DNA of 55,994 bases from Phocaeicola coprophilus DSM 18228 = JCM 13818 (GCF_000157915.1 NZ_EQ973632.1:375578-431571); one strand, 5' to 3'; shown: positions 33,285 to 43,853, counted from the stretch's first letter. The notes: generated by a model from the letters alone, not told the origin. Numbers and translations are program-made.

Positions 33285-35630
33285 ATGAAAAATTTAATGA
33301 AAACGGCAGCAGCATTCTTACTGGGCATTCAGGTCTGTGCCTGTAGCCAGGTAGAAAACAAGGTATCACCTGCCATACCTTCTGATCCTGAGATTGAAGC
33401 CAACATCCGTCAGTGGCTGAAAAAAATGACACTCGAAGAAAAGATCGGGCAAATGTGTGAAATCACGATTGATGTGGTGACGGACTTTGAAGCCAGCAAG
33501 AAAAACGGTTTTACGCTCAGCGAGGCAAAACTGGACACGGTGATCGGGAAATATAAAGTGGGATCTTTGCTGAATGTTCCGATGGGAATAGCCCAGAAAA
33601 AAGAGAAATGGGCGGAAGCCATCCGGATTATCCAGGACAAATCGATGAAGGAGATCGGAATACCTTGCATTTACGGGGTTGACCAGATTCACGGAACCAC
33701 CTATACACTGGACGGGACCATGTTTCCGCAAGGAATCAACATGGCAGCATCTTTCAACCGGGAACTGACACGAAAAGGTGCTGAAATCTCGGCATACGAG
33801 ACCAGAGCCTGTTGCATCCCCTGGACGTATGCTCCTGTGGTTGACCTGGGACGTGATCCCCGCTGGCCACGAATGTGGGAAAATTATGGAGAAGACTGTT
33901 ATGTCAATGCCGAAATGGGTAAGGCTGCAGTAGCCGGTTTTCAGGGGAATGATCCCAATCACATCGGAGAATATAACATTGCTGCCTGCATGAAGCATTA
34001 CATGGGATATGGAGTTCCGGTGTCGGGAAAAGATCGTACGCCGTCTTCCATTTCACGCACAGAGATGCGGGAAAAACATTTTGCTCCTTTCATGGAAGCC
34101 GTACGCAACGGAGCATTGAGCGTGATGGTCAATTCGGGAGTGAATGAAGGTATGCCTTTCCATGCCAACCGCGAACTGCTGACCGGATGGCTGAAGGAGG
34201 AACTGAACTGGGACGGAATGATCGTTACAGACTGGGCAGACATCAACAACCTGTGTACACGTGATCATATTGCAGCTTCGAAGAAAGAAGCGATCAAAAT
34301 TGCCATCAATGCGGGAATTGATATGTCGATGGTTCCCTATGAGGTGAGTTTCTGCACCTGTCTGAAAGAACTGGTGGAAGAGGGAGAGGTACCGATGAGC
34401 CGGATTGATGATGCAGTTGCCCGCGTGTTGCGTCTGAAATACCGTCTCGGCCTTTTTGAGAACCCTTATTGGGATATCCGGAAATATGACAAGTTCGGCT
34501 CGGAAGAGTTTGCCAAAGTTGCTCTTCAGGCAGCAGAGGAGTCTGAGATCCTGCTCAAGAATGAGAACAATGTCCTTCCCCTTGTTCCGGGAAAGAAAAT
34601 TCTGCTGACAGGACCCAATGCCAACTCCATGCGTTGTCTTAACGGAGGCTGGTCGTATTCCTGGCAGGGCGATCAGGCAGACAATTGTGCAGGTGCGTAT
34701 AATACGATCTATGAATCTCTGTGCAACAAGTATGGAAAGGAAAATATCATTTATGAGCCGGGTGTGACGTATGCTGCTTCCGGCAACTGGTGGGAAGAAA
34801 ACACTCCTGAAATAAGCAAGGCAGTAGCTGCTGCTTCCCGTGCAGATGTCATAGTGGCCTGTATCGGTGAGAACTCTTACTGTGAGACACCCGGTAACCT
34901 TACGGATCTGACGCTTTCTGCCAACCAGCGCAATCTGGTGAAGGCATTGTCTCAGACAGGCAAACCGGTCATTCTGGTTCTGAACCAGGGCCGTCCGCGT
35001 ATCATCAGTGACATAGAGCCGCTGGCCGAAGGGATTATCAACATCATGCTTCCGGGTAATTACGGAGGAGATGCGCTGGCTAATCTGATGGCGGGCGATG
35101 CGAATTTCAGCGCCAGAATGCCGTTTACTTATCCGAAATATGCCAATGCACTGGCTACTTACGATTATAAGCCTTGTGAAAGCATGGGGCAGATGAATGG
35201 CAATTACAATTATGATTCGGTGATGGACGTGCAGTGGCCCTTCGGATATGGCTTGAGCTATACTGCTTATCAGTATGCAAATCTGAAAGTCGACAAGCCG
35301 ACATTTACCGCCTCTGACGAAATTACCGTATCAGTGGATGTCACGAATGTGGGCAAGATGGCAGGCAAGGAGCCCGTATTGCTGTATTCCCAGGATCTGG
35401 TGGCAAGTACCACTCCTGACAATATCCGCCTGCGTAACTTTGAGAAAGTGGCTCTGCAACCCAATGAGACCCGGACTGTGACCATGACGATCCGGGGAAG
35501 TGATCTGGCTTTTGTGGGATACGACGGCAAGTGGCGTCTGGAAGCAGGAGATTTCAAATTGAGATGCGGAGATCAGTCGGCAGACCTGAAATGCAGTGAA
35601 ACGAAGGTTTGGGAAACTCCCAACAGATAA
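33285..35630 (+). CDS. GH3 beta-glucosidase-type lipoprotein
   Basis: A glycoside hydrolase of 781 residues. The N-terminus has a lipoprotein-like signal ([20 protein letters not shown]). The GH3 barrel covers about 35-400: [36 protein letters not shown] and the nucleophile in [13 protein letters not shown] near 314. The alpha/beta sandwich domain (about 410-640) contains [15 protein letters not shown] fibronectin-III-like domain ends it ([20 protein letters not shown]). Its action is removal of terminal beta-glucose (or xylose) from oligosaccharides. The aspartyl protease gene is upstream in the same run. Confidence 0.95.
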   Translation: MKNLMKTAAAFLLGIQVCACSQVENKVSPAIPSDPEIEANIRQWLKKMTLEEKIGQMCEITIDVVTDFEASKKNGFTLSEAKLDTVIGKYKVGSLLNVPMGIAQKKEKWAEAIRIIQDKSMKEIGIPCIYGVDQIHGTTYTLDGTMFPQGINMAASFNRELTRKGAEISAYETRACCIPWTYAPVVDLGRDPRWPRMWENYGEDCYVNAEMGKAAVAGFQGNDPNHIGEYNIAACMKHYMGYGVPVSGKDRTPSSISRTEMREKHFAPFMEAVRNGALSVMVNSGVNEGMPFHANRELLTGWLKEELNWDGMIVTDWADINNLCTRDHIAASKKEAIKIAINAGIDMSMVPYEVSFCTCLKELVEEGEVPMSRIDDAVARVLRLKYRLGLFENPYWDIRKYDKFGSEEFAKVALQAAEESEILLKNENNVLPLVPGKKILLTGPNANSMRCLNGGWSYSWQGDQADNCAGAYNTIYESLCNKYGKENIIYEPGVTYAASGNWWEENTPEISKAVAAASRADVIVACIGENSYCETPGNLTDLTLSANQRNLVKALSQTGKPVILVLNQGRPRIISDIEPLAEGIINIMLPGNYGGDALANLMAGDANFSARMPFTYPKYANALATYDYKPCESMGQMNGNYNYDSVMDVQWPFGYGLSYTAYQYANLKVDKPTFTASDEITVSVDVTNVGKMAGKEPVLLYSQDLVASTTPDNIRLRNFEKVALQPNETRTVTMTIRGSDLAFVGYDGKWRLEAGDFKLRCGDQSADLKCSETKVWETPNR

Positions 35631-35655
35631 AATCAGGGACTGTTCCTGAAAATAT

Positions 35656-35699
35656 AAGAGGGTGATGCTTAAGTTTTGAACCTTATGGCACACCCTCTT
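35656..35699. terminator. terminator between GH3 and gcvP genes
   Basis: AAGAGGGTG (35656-35664) pairs CACCCTCTT (35691-35699), followed by a T run on the plus strand. Confidence 0.75.
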
Positions 35700-35770
35700 A
35701 TTTTTATGATGAAATAAATAATGCGACCCGTGTTAAATACAAAGTCTTTTAAATATTATTCCCGGACAGA

Positions 35771-38620
35771 TCAGTCAAAGCTGCCGTAGCGGGTAGGAAG
35801 AAGTTTGCGGTCACCCAGCGTATTGTCTACACGGGCTACATTGATCCAGAACTTGTTCCAGCGGACGCTTTCAATGGGGTATGCAGCCTTTTCGCGGCTG
35901 TAACCATGATTCCACTGGTTGCCTACCACTTCGTATTCAGGATGCGGTGCATTGACCAGCACATTGTCTTCACGGGCAGCGTCTCCATTCTTCACTTCTT
36001 CAATTTCCTTCCAGATAGCCTGCATCGTATCAACAAAATTATCCAGTTCCGCCAGGCTTTCACTTTCGGTTGGTTCCACCATCAGTGTGCCATGTACGGG
36101 GAATGACAGGGTAGGAGCATGGTAGCCGTAATCCATCAGTCGCTTGGCAATGTCGTTTTCCGAAATACCGCTTTCTTCGTGGATCTTGCGGCATTCCAGA
36201 ATCATCTCGTGACCGACGAAACCATTCTTCCCATGGTAGACAATGCCATAGGTATCCTTGAGACAGGCTGCCAGATAGTTGGCGTTCAGAATCGCAGCTT
36301 TCGTTGCACGGGCCAGTCCGTCAGCTCCCATCATGCAGATATAGGCATAAGTGATGGGGAGAATGCCGGCACTTCCGTAAGGAGCCGCAGATACTTCATT
36401 GGCATCGTTGCCGAACAGGGCATGTCCGGGCAGGAACGGAACCAGGTGTTCGGCTACGCATACAGGGCCTACACCGGGACCGCCTCCTCCGTGAGGACTG
36501 GCAAAGGTCTTGTGCAGATTCAGGTGGCAGACATCAGCTCCGATGGTTCCGGGATTGGTCAGGCCTACCTGGGCATTCATGTTGGCCCCGTCCATATAGA
36601 CCTGGGCGCCGCATGCATGGATAATCTGGCAGATTTCTGCAATTTCTTCTTCAAAGATTCCATGGGTAGACGGATAAGTGATCATCAGGGCAGCCAGATT
36701 GTCTCGGTTAGCTTCTGCTTTTTCGCGCAGGTCATTCAGATCCACGTTTCCATGTTCGTCGCAGGCGCAGGTCAGCGGCTGGTAGCCGGCCTGTACAGCC
36801 GAAGCCGGATTTGTTCCGTGAGCCGAAGCCGGAATCAGCACGAGGTTACGGTGTCCCTGTCCGATACTTTCCAGATAACTTCGGATGATACGCAGACCGG
36901 TATATTCTCCGGCAGCTCCGGAGTTGGGCTGTAAAGTTACTCCTGCAAATCCGGTAATGGTCTTCAGCTGTTCGGAAAGATTGGCAATCAGCGTGCGGTA
37001 GCCCTGTGCCTGGTCTTCCGGAACCAATGGATGCATACCCATCCAGGCCATGTTGCTGAGTGGCAGCATTTCGGATGCGGCATTCAGTTTCATGGTGCAG
37101 GAACCAAGTGAGATCATGGAGTGAGCAAGGGAAATATCTTTCCGTTCCAGCCGCTTGATGTAGCGCATCATTTCTGTTTCCGTATGATAGCGGTTGAAGA
37201 CTTCGTGCGACAGGAAACCGCTTGTTCGTTTCAGGTCGCCGGTGAAAGCCGGGGCATCGGGGATTTCGGCAACGTCAGGAACCGGTTCTTCTGCTGCAAT
37301 GCCGAAGACGGTCATCAGCAGGTTGGCATCGGCCACGGTAGTTGCCTCGTCAATGCTCAGTCCCACTTCTCCATTGTCAAAATAGCGGAGGTTGATTTCC
37401 TTGCTCAGGGCGATGGTACGCAGCTTGGGAACAGAAACATGATCCGGCAACTGCAGGCGCAAGGTATCAAAGAAAACTTCATTCAGCTGCTTGTATCCCA
37501 GTCTGGTCAGCTGTTTGCTCATCCAAACGGCGATGCTGTGAATTCGTCCGGCAATTTCTTTCAGGCCTTCCGGTCCGTGATAAACGGCATAGAAACCGCT
37601 CATGGTTGCAAGAAGGGCCTGTGCGGTACAGATATTGGAAGTCGCTTTTTCACGCTTGATATGCTGCTCGCGGGTCTGAAGTGCCATGCGGTAACACAAG
37701 TGTCCGTATTTGTCTTTTGAGAGACCGATGATACGTCCCGGCATATTCCGTTTGTATTCGTCGCGGGTAGCGAAGTAGGCAGCCGACGGTCCGCCATAGA
37801 ACATCGGGATACCCAGCCGCTGGGTGCTTCCGAAAACGATGTCAGCTCCCCATTCACCCGGAGGAGTCAGCAGTACGAGTGCCATGATATCGGCATCAAC
37901 GGCTACTTTGCAGCCGGCAGCATGAGCCTGTTCGGTGAAGGCGCGGTAGTCTTCCACACTTCCGCTGTTGTTCGGATACTGAACGATGCAGCCGAAGATA
38001 TCGGGAGTAAATTCCAAAGTCTTGTAATTGCCTGTCCGGATTTTCATGCCTTGCGGAATGGCACGTGTGCGGATCACTGCCAGTACTTGCGGGAAGACCT
38101 CTTCGTCTACGAAAAGTGTATCGGCTCCAGCTTTCTGCTGGGCACGTGAACGCAGGCCGAACATCATGGTAGCTGCTTCGGCAGCAGCTGTTGCTTCATC
38201 CAGCAGGGAGCAGTTGGCCAGCGGCATGGCGGTGAGGTCACTCACCACTGTCTGGAAGTTCAGCAGGGCTTCCAGTCGTCCCTGTGAGATTTCAGCCTGG
38301 TAAGGCGTATAGGAGGTGTACCATACGGGGTTTTCAAAGACATTACGCTGGATGACGGCCGGTGTAACGCTGTCATACCATCCGGCCCCGATGTACGTTT
38401 TGTAAAGTTTGTTTTGTGATGCGAGTTCCGCAATGTGCATGGCAAATTCCCGTTCTGTCATAGCCGGAGCAAGCGGCAGCGGCTGTTTCAGACGTATCTG
38501 TGACGGAATGGTCTTATCAATCAGCTCATCAAGTGTTTTTACACCTATTTTCCCCAGCATTTGAGGAAGATCTTTCTCCTCAATGCCAATGTGTCGGTTC
38601 GCAAATTTTGTTGTTTCCAT
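35771..38620 (-). CDS. gcvP: glycine dehydrogenase (decarboxylating), P protein
   Basis: A PLP enzyme of 949 residues that decarboxylates glycine and passes aminomethyl to the lipoyl H protein. It has the fused two-half form: the N-terminal half starts FANRHIGIEEKDLPQMLGKI, and the PLP lysine is in HLNLHKTFASPHGGGGPGVG near 704. Length is full. GcvT and GcvH genes are not in the window. It is the last gene of a minus-strand run with DUF4163/3298, rsmG and MBL genes, 32 bases after the MBL gene. The nearby lipB gene is functionally linked, since GcvH needs lipoate. Confidence 0.98.
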   Translation of the reverse strand: METTKFANRHIGIEEKDLPQMLGKIGVKTLDELIDKTIPSQIRLKQPLPLAPAMTEREFAMHIAELASQNKLYKTYIGAGWYDSVTPAVIQRNVFENPVWYTSYTPYQAEISQGRLEALLNFQTVVSDLTAMPLANCSLLDEATAAAEAATMMFGLRSRAQQKAGADTLFVDEEVFPQVLAVIRTRAIPQGMKIRTGNYKTLEFTPDIFGCIVQYPNNSGSVEDYRAFTEQAHAAGCKVAVDADIMALVLLTPPGEWGADIVFGSTQRLGIPMFYGGPSAAYFATRDEYKRNMPGRIIGLSKDKYGHLCYRMALQTREQHIKREKATSNICTAQALLATMSGFYAVYHGPEGLKEIAGRIHSIAVWMSKQLTRLGYKQLNEVFFDTLRLQLPDHVSVPKLRTIALSKEINLRYFDNGEVGLSIDEATTVADANLLMTVFGIAAEEPVPDVAEIPDAPAFTGDLKRTSGFLSHEVFNRYHTETEMMRYIKRLERKDISLAHSMISLGSCTMKLNAASEMLPLSNMAWMGMHPLVPEDQAQGYRTLIANLSEQLKTITGFAGVTLQPNSGAAGEYTGLRIIRSYLESIGQGHRNLVLIPASAHGTNPASAVQAGYQPLTCACDEHGNVDLNDLREKAEANRDNLAALMITYPSTHGIFEEEIAEICQIIHACGAQVYMDGANMNAQVGLTNPGTIGADVCHLNLHKTFASPHGGGGPGVGPVCVAEHLVPFLPGHALFGNDANEVSAAPYGSAGILPITYAYICMMGADGLARATKAAILNANYLAACLKDTYGIVYHGKNGFVGHEMILECRKIHEESGISENDIAKRLMDYGYHAPTLSFPVHGTLMVEPTESESLAELDNFVDTMQAIWKEIEEVKNGDAAREDNVLVNAPHPEYEVVGNQWNHGYSREKAAYPIESVRWNKFWINVARVDNTLGDRKLLPTRYGSFD

Positions 38621-38652
38621 GATACGTATAAGGTTTATTTCGTTAAAAAGAT

Positions 38653-39291
38653 TTATCTGAAAAACGGATTGGTCATTTTTTCCGCTCCGATGCTTGTCGG
38701 TTCTCCATGGCCCGGATAGACAACGGTTTCAGCCGGAAGCGAAAACAGGTTGCTGCAGATGTGTTCTCTCAATGTTTCAAAATCGCCGCCTTCCAGGTCT
38801 GTACGTCCGATGCTTCCCTTGAAGAGAGCATCTCCGCTGAACAGACAGTTGGCTGCCCGGCAGTAGAAGACCAGGCTGCCCGGGGAGTGGCCGGGTACAT
38901 GGATGGCTTCCAGATTCGTATTCCCAAAGCGGATCACATCGCCGTCACAGATATATCCTCCCAGAGGAGCCGGTGATTCGTTGATCTGAAAGCCGAACAT
39001 ACGGCAGTGGCCGGCAGCCTTGGCCAGCCAGAATTCATCTTCCTGATTGGCCTCAGGCTTTATACCGAATTCCCGTTCCATGAATGCATTGCCGAAAATG
39101 TGATCCAGGTGAAGATGGGTATTCAGCAGATGTTTCAGCTGAAGGCCGTTATTGACCAGAAAATCCTTGAGACGCTGTTGTTCTTCCGGGTAATAACATC
39201 CGGCATCGATGACTATAGCTTCTTTGGTGTCGTCCCACAACACGTAACAGTTGACGGGAAACATATTGAATTCAAAACGTTTTATATTCAT
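38653..39291 (-). CDS. MBL-fold metallo-hydrolase (glyoxalase II-like)
   Basis: A soluble protein of 212 residues. The metal site HTHLHLDHIFGN (H-x-H-x-D-H) is near residue 58-66. Further ligands are visible in IHVPGHSPGSLVFY and FSGDALFKGSIGRTDL, and VVYPGHGEPTSIGAEK near the end. This is the glyoxalase II-like branch that hydrolyses thioesters such as S-lactoylglutathione analogues; the natural substrate is unknown. It lies between rsmG (24 bases) and gcvP. Confidence 0.92.
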   Translation of the reverse strand: MNIKRFEFNMFPVNCYVLWDDTKEAIVIDAGCYYPEEQQRLKDFLVNNGLQLKHLLNTHLHLDHIFGNAFMEREFGIKPEANQEDEFWLAKAAGHCRMFGFQINESPAPLGGYICDGDVIRFGNTNLEAIHVPGHSPGSLVFYCRAANCLFSGDALFKGSIGRTDLEGGDFETLREHICSNLFSLPAETVVYPGHGEPTSIGAEKMTNPFFR

Positions 39292-39315
39292 AGCGGTAGA
39301 GTTTTAAAGTCTGAT

Positions 39316-39945
39316 TCATTGTCCGTTGATGGTCACGTAGACCACTTTCTTGGTTTCGAAGAATTCTTCTGTGAAGTCTTCCTTGAGATCGTGGATCAGC
39401 GTCTGGTGCTTGACGGGGAATACTTCTTTTTCCAGTTCTCCTCCCTTCAGGCAAATCAGTCCGTTGGGAAGGGCATTCCGCTGTTCCTTGCTGATATTCT
39501 TACGGATGATCTTCAGCAGATCGGTCAGAGGCATGACTGCCCGGCTCACCACAAAGTCAAAGCGCTGTTTCTCTTCCTCAGCCCGGCAGTGACGGGTCGT
39601 GACATTTTTCAGTCCGACGGCAGCAGCGATTTCCGTAGCTACGCGAACCTTCTTGCCGATACTGTCCACCAGATGAAAGTGGGTATCGGGGAAAAGTATA
39701 GCCAGAGGAATACCGGGGAAACCGCCTCCTGTTCCCAGATCCATCACCTCTGTACCGGGCTTGAAGTTAATCACCTTGGCGATGCCCAGGGAATGCAGCA
39801 CGTGATGTTCATAAAGATTGGTTATGTCCTTGCGCGAAATGACATTGATCTTGCTGTTCCAGTCTGTATAAAGATCATAGAGGGCAGCAAACTGTGCCTT
39901 TTGCGTATCGGTCAGGTTAGGAAAATATTTCAGTATAATATCCAT
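39316..39945 (-). CDS. rsmG: 16S rRNA (guanine-527-N7)-methyltransferase
   Basis: A SAM-dependent methyltransferase of 209 residues acting on G527 of 16S rRNA. The SAM motif is EVMDLGTGGGFPGIPLAILF near 68-87, followed by HLVDSIGKKVRVATEI and FDFVVSRAVMPLTDLL, both typical. The N-terminal helical part (LTDTQKAQFAALYDLYTDWN, then NVISRKD) also matches. It follows the DUF3298 part by 21 bases on the same strand. Confidence 0.97.
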   Translation of the reverse strand: MDIILKYFPNLTDTQKAQFAALYDLYTDWNSKINVISRKDITNLYEHHVLHSLGIAKVINFKPGTEVMDLGTGGGFPGIPLAILFPDTHFHLVDSIGKKVRVATEIAAAVGLKNVTTRHCRAEEEKQRFDFVVSRAVMPLTDLLKIIRKNISKEQRNALPNGLICLKGGELEKEVFPVKHQTLIHDLKEDFTEEFFETKKVVYVTINGQ

Positions 39946-39966
39946 ATCTTTTTCTTTGTTTCGGTT

Positions 39967-40826
39967 TTATTTTTTCAGTAAGCAGTTTTCTATCTCGGCA
40001 TAAGGTACGGTAAGCTGGAAATCTCCCATAGTGTAGGGAGCAATGTCATAACGGTTGTAGAGGAAAGTCACTCCATCCTTACCCAGCTTGAAGTTGTCGG
40101 GAACGAACAGGTCTCCTTCCAGCAAAGCTCCGACGGAACGAAGTCCTTCGATGGAACTAATCGTGTCTGTTTCAAGACGTTTATTCGCTTCGTTCAATAA
40201 TTGCTTTAAGATCATTTCGCAGATGGCCTGATCGGTGTTGGGGAGGAAAACATCCTTGCGTGTCAGTAGCTTTCCGGTGGCAGCATCAATGTTGACCCAT
40301 TTTCCGCGGGTGTTGGGATGTGCACCTCCGGTATCTTCAAAAATGGATACCTGATAATTCCATACGCTGTCGCGTCCCATTTCCAGGGTGGAGGTAATCT
40401 CATACTCGTTGTTATACCAGGCAGGGATATCTTCTTGCTTGACTCCGTTGTGCAGATCTGCGTCGTAGAATTTCTGAAGATTTTTTCTGTATCCGTCGAT
40501 GTAGCCCTCTTTCATGGAATTGACAAGGCTTCCGGAGTCAGTGAACCTGCACCTGCCGTCTTCTCTGAAACGGTCTCATAGAATATCCGGTTGACAGCTT
40601 CCGAAACGGAATCTGTGGGAGAAGCCGGCTTCAGATACATAAAATCAATGGAAATGCGGCAGTCCGGTGAAGTTTCCACTTCCGGTTTCAGCAAAACGGT
40701 CGTGTCTGCCTGAATACTGGCAATTTCGGGGAAGGCAGGAGCGTGCTGCTGGATGCATCCCTGCATGAAAAAACATCCGGTAACGGCCAGTACAGTGGCG
40801 GTAAGTAAAATAATTCTTCTGTTCAT
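39967..40826 (-). pseudogene. DUF4163/DUF3298 lipoprotein (RsiV-like), one-base deletion
   Basis: The first frame starts at 40826 with a lipoprotein-like signal (MNRRIILLTATVLAVTGCFF) and ends at 40512 after SLTPEALSIP. The second frame, ending at 39967, begins MKEGYIDGYRKNLQKFYDAD and contains a DUF3298 domain (EDTGGAHPNTRGKWVNIDAA, YAEIENCLL). Adding one base near 40523-40527 gives the smooth joint PEALVNSMKEGYIDGY and one protein of about 286 residues, the usual form. The stop and the second ATG also overlap as ATGA, so two coupled genes are a weaker alternative. It is the first gene of the rsmG-MBL-gcvP run. Confidence 0.75.
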
Positions 40827-40875
40827 ATATTCATTTTTTTTGTCATGGACACCGGAAGCAAAAGTTCCGATAGGA

Positions 40876-40883
40876 CAAATATA
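40876..40883 (-). promoter_or_regulatory. putative -7 box of the DUF4163-rsmG-MBL-gcvP run
   Basis: TATATTTG on the minus strand, about 50 bases before the ATG at 40826. Confidence 0.5.
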
Positions 40884-40985
40884 GCATAAGTTCCCGAAAC
40901 GACCATTTAAAAAAAGTAACTAATTTCTTGCTATATGTTAAAGAAATGTGCTTATTTTGCACGAGTAATTCATTAACAGACTGAT

Positions 40986-41645
40986 ATGGAAATAGAAAAC
41001 TGGGGAGTAATCTCGTATCCGGAAGCCTGGCAGCGCCAGACAGAACTGTTCGACGAACTGGTAAACGCCAAACAGGAGGGACGTCCGTACGTCAATCGCA
41101 TCGTGTTTTGCCAGCATCCGCATGTATACACCTTAGGCCGCCACGGCAAGGCAGCCAATATGTTGCTGAGTGAAGAGCAGCTGGAGCGCATCGGAGCTTC
41201 CCTGTTTCATATTGACCGCGGAGGGGACATTACTTATCATGGTCCCGGACAGCTGGTGTGTTATCCGATTCTGAACCTGGAAGATTTTCATCTGGGACTG
41301 AAGGAATATCTGCATCTGCTGGAAGAAGCGGTCATCAGGGTCTGTGCGTCTTACGGCATTGAAGCGGGAAGGGTGGACGGAGCCACCGGAGTGTGGCTGG
41401 AAACGGGAACTCCCCGGGAACGCAAGATTTGTGCCATGGGAGTGAGAAGCAGTCATTTTGTTACCATGCACGGGCTGGCGCTGAATGTCAATACGGATCT
41501 CCGTTACTTCAGCTACATTCATCCTTGTGGCTTTATAGATAGAGGAGTCACCTCCATAGCCCGTGAAACAGGGCATGAAATATCAGTGGAAGAAGTGACG
41601 GAACGTCTGCAGCGGGAACTGGAAACGTTGCTGGCCGGAAGATGA
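40986..41645 (+). CDS. lipB: lipoyl(octanoyl) transferase
   Basis: A protein of 219 residues that moves octanoyl from acyl carrier protein to lipoyl domains, the first step of lipoate synthesis. HPHVYTLGRHGKAANMLLSE, then RGGDITYHGPGQLVCYPILN near 75-94 is the family signature. The catalytic lysine is in RKICAMGVRSS near 147 and the catalytic cysteine in HPCGFID near 179. The start is the ATG at 40986. Its product serves the H protein partner of GcvP and 2-oxoacid dehydrogenases. Confidence 0.97.
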   Translation: MEIENWGVISYPEAWQRQTELFDELVNAKQEGRPYVNRIVFCQHPHVYTLGRHGKAANMLLSEEQLERIGASLFHIDRGGDITYHGPGQLVCYPILNLEDFHLGLKEYLHLLEEAVIRVCASYGIEAGRVDGATGVWLETGTPRERKICAMGVRSSHFVTMHGLALNVNTDLRYFSYIHPCGFIDRGVTSIARETGHEISVEEVTERLQRELETLLAGR

Positions 41646-41717
41646 ATGAAGGTGTAGACTGGCGGATCATAACGCACGTAATCAAGATTAGAAAAGGATA
41701 ACAAAAACAGCAGTAGA

Positions 41718-42446
41718 ATGAGAAAAACGATGATGGCTGCAGTCGCAGTGGCGATTGCAGGGATGGCTTGTGCAGAAAAAGTACAGGCAGGTGAAAAAGT
41801 GGAAGCAAGTGTAGGGGCTGATCTGGTAAGCCGGTATGTCTGGAGAGGACAGGATCTGGGAGGTGTCAGTGTCCAGCCAACCATCGAACTGGGATGGAAC
41901 GGGCTTTCACTGAGTGCATGGGGTTCTGTCGGCTTTACCCGTGAGGATACGGAAGAAATAGATCTGACTCTCGGCTATGAGCGGGGCGGATTCAGTGTGT
42001 CCGTTACGGATTACTGGACCAATGAAGGACCTGGGTATTTTCATTACGGAGCGCACAGCACCAGTCATGTCTTCGAGGCACAGGTCGGTTATGATTTCGG
42101 CTGGGCAGCTCTTAACTGGTATACAAATTTCGCCGGTGGTGACGGACAGACGGAAAGCGGGAAGCGGGCCTATTCTTCTTTCCTGTCAGTGAATGTTCCC
42201 TTTGCTTTGGCAGGGATCGACTGGAATGTGGAAGCCGGTGCTGTTCCCTGGGCAACCGACTACTATAATGCAACCGATGAAGAAAGTTCCGGAGCCAATG
42301 GATTTGAAGTAACGGAAGTCAGTCTGCAGGCTACGAAAGAATTGCCGGTGACGACTTCATTCACATTACCCGTTTTTGCCCGTGTAACATGGAATCCGGC
42401 TACGGAAGGAGCGTATTTTGTCTTCGGCCTCAGCCTGGGCTTCTGA
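41718..42446 (+). CDS. putative outer-membrane beta-barrel protein (TorF-like)
   Basis: A protein of 242 residues with a signal peptide (MRKTMMAAVAVAIAGMACA, about 24 residues). The mature part is a run of amphipathic strands ending in an aromatic residue (FVFGLSLGF), as expected for a barrel. The start ASVGADLVSRYVWRGQDLGG matches the TorF/Gcw_chp type (SRYVWRG-DLGG). The substrate is unknown. It follows lipB by 72 bases and may share its transcript. Confidence 0.8.
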   Translation: MRKTMMAAVAVAIAGMACAEKVQAGEKVEASVGADLVSRYVWRGQDLGGVSVQPTIELGWNGLSLSAWGSVGFTREDTEEIDLTLGYERGGFSVSVTDYWTNEGPGYFHYGAHSTSHVFEAQVGYDFGWAALNWYTNFAGGDGQTESGKRAYSSFLSVNVPFALAGIDWNVEAGAVPWATDYYNATDEESSGANGFEVTEVSLQATKELPVTTSFTLPVFARVTWNPATEGAYFVFGLSLGF

Positions 42447-42540
42447 GGCTTTTCAGGAGAAACAGTTCCCTTTTATGACAGTATCGAGGACTTTCCGTAC
42501 AAATTTCTGTCCGTTTTTTCGTTAGTTCCCGAATATTCTC

Positions 42541-42548
42541 TATATTTG
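42541..42548 (+). promoter_or_regulatory. putative -7 box of the nupG operon
   Basis: TATATTTG, 45 bases before the ATG at 42594. Confidence 0.5.
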
Positions 42549-42593
42549 TTCGGGCAAAAAGCCTGAACTTAACTAACAAAAAACTGAAAAACC

Positions 42594-43853
42594 ATGAACA
42601 TTAAAGCCCGACTGATTTTGATGAACTTCCTGCAGTTTGCCGTGTGGGGGGCCTATCTGACATCGATGGGGACTTATCTGGCCGGAATCGGTTTGGGTAA
42701 TCACATCGGAATTTTTTATGCCATGCAAGGAATCGTTTCCTTATTTATGCCCGCCATTATGGGAATTATAGCCGACCGCTGGGTACCGGCACAACGTCTG
42801 TTGGGCATCTGTCACTTATTGGCCGCCCTGTTTATGGGAGGGGCGGGATATTATGGAACGGTTTCCGGAAATGCAGTATCTTTTGAGGTTCTGTTTGCCT
42901 TCTATTCCGTCAGTGTTGCATTCTATATGCCGACACTGGCTCTTTCCAATTCCGTTGCATATTCGGCTCTTGACCAGGCCGGTCTGGATACCATCAAAGC
43001 TTTCCCGCCGATCCGGACTTTTGGAACCATTGGTTTTATCTGTTCCATGTGGCTGGTTGATTTACTGGGATTCCAGGCTACCCCCAACCAGTTCTTCACC
43101 TGTGCTGCCTGGGGAGTTCTGCTGGCTCTTTATGCCAATACGCTGCCGGAATGTCCGACAAGCGGAGGTGGCCAGGAGAAAAAATCTTTTGTTGAAGCCC
43201 TGGGCCTGAAAGCCTTCCTGCTGTTCAAGCAGCGGAAGATGGCCGTTTTCTTTATCTTCTCCATGCTGCTGGGAGTTTCCCTGCAGATTACCAACGGATT
43301 CGCCAATCCTTTCATCACCAGCTTCAGCGTGATTCCTGAATATGCGAATACATTTGGCGTACAGCATGCCAATCTGCTGATTTCCCTCTCTCAGATCAGT
43401 GAAACCTGCTGCATTCTGCTGATTCCGTTCTTCCTGGGACGTTTCGGAATCAAGCGGGTCATGCTGATTGCCATGGGAGCCTGGGTACTTCGCTTCGCCT
43501 TGTTCGGTGCCGGTAATCCGGGAAACGGAGTCTGGATGTTTATTCTGTCCATGCTGGTCTATGGCGTTGCCTTTGACTTCTTCAATGTCTCCGGTTCCTT
43601 GTTTGTTGACAAGGAAACTGATATTTCCATCCGTTCCAGCGCACAGGGACTGTTTATCATCATGACGAATGGTATTGGAGCTACAGTCGGTACGCTGAGT
43701 GCCCAATGGGTGGTCAACCGCTTTGTTGATTTCAACAGTACAGCTCCCCAGATTGAAGGCTGGAGCTGTGCCTGGTACATATTTGCCGGATACGCCTTGA
43801 TCGTAGCTGTCGTTTTTGCCTTTGTCTTTAAATATAAACACGTAAGGAAATGA
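42594..43853 (+). CDS. nupG: nucleoside permease, NupG family
   Basis: An inner-membrane protein of 419 residues with twelve helices, of the nucleoside:H+ symporter family. LILMNFLQFAVWGAYLTSMG in helix 1 is typical, with IGIFYAMQGIVSLFMPAIMG and IADRWVPAQRLL after it, and FNVSGSLFVDKETDISIRSS in the second half. Its stop overlaps the start of the BFN gene (43850-43853), so the two are coupled. It heads a run with BFN, rsmE and an ABC transporter. Confidence 0.93.
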   Translation: MNIKARLILMNFLQFAVWGAYLTSMGTYLAGIGLGNHIGIFYAMQGIVSLFMPAIMGIIADRWVPAQRLLGICHLLAALFMGGAGYYGTVSGNAVSFEVLFAFYSVSVAFYMPTLALSNSVAYSALDQAGLDTIKAFPPIRTFGTIGFICSMWLVDLLGFQATPNQFFTCAAWGVLLALYANTLPECPTSGGGQEKKSFVEALGLKAFLLFKQRKMAVFFIFSMLLGVSLQITNGFANPFITSFSVIPEYANTFGVQHANLLISLSQISETCCILLIPFFLGRFGIKRVMLIAMGAWVLRFALFGAGNPGNGVWMFILSMLVYGVAFDFFNVSGSLFVDKETDISIRSSAQGLFIIMTNGIGATVGTLSAQWVVNRFVDFNSTAPQIEGWSCAWYIFAGYALIVAVVFAFVFKYKHVRK

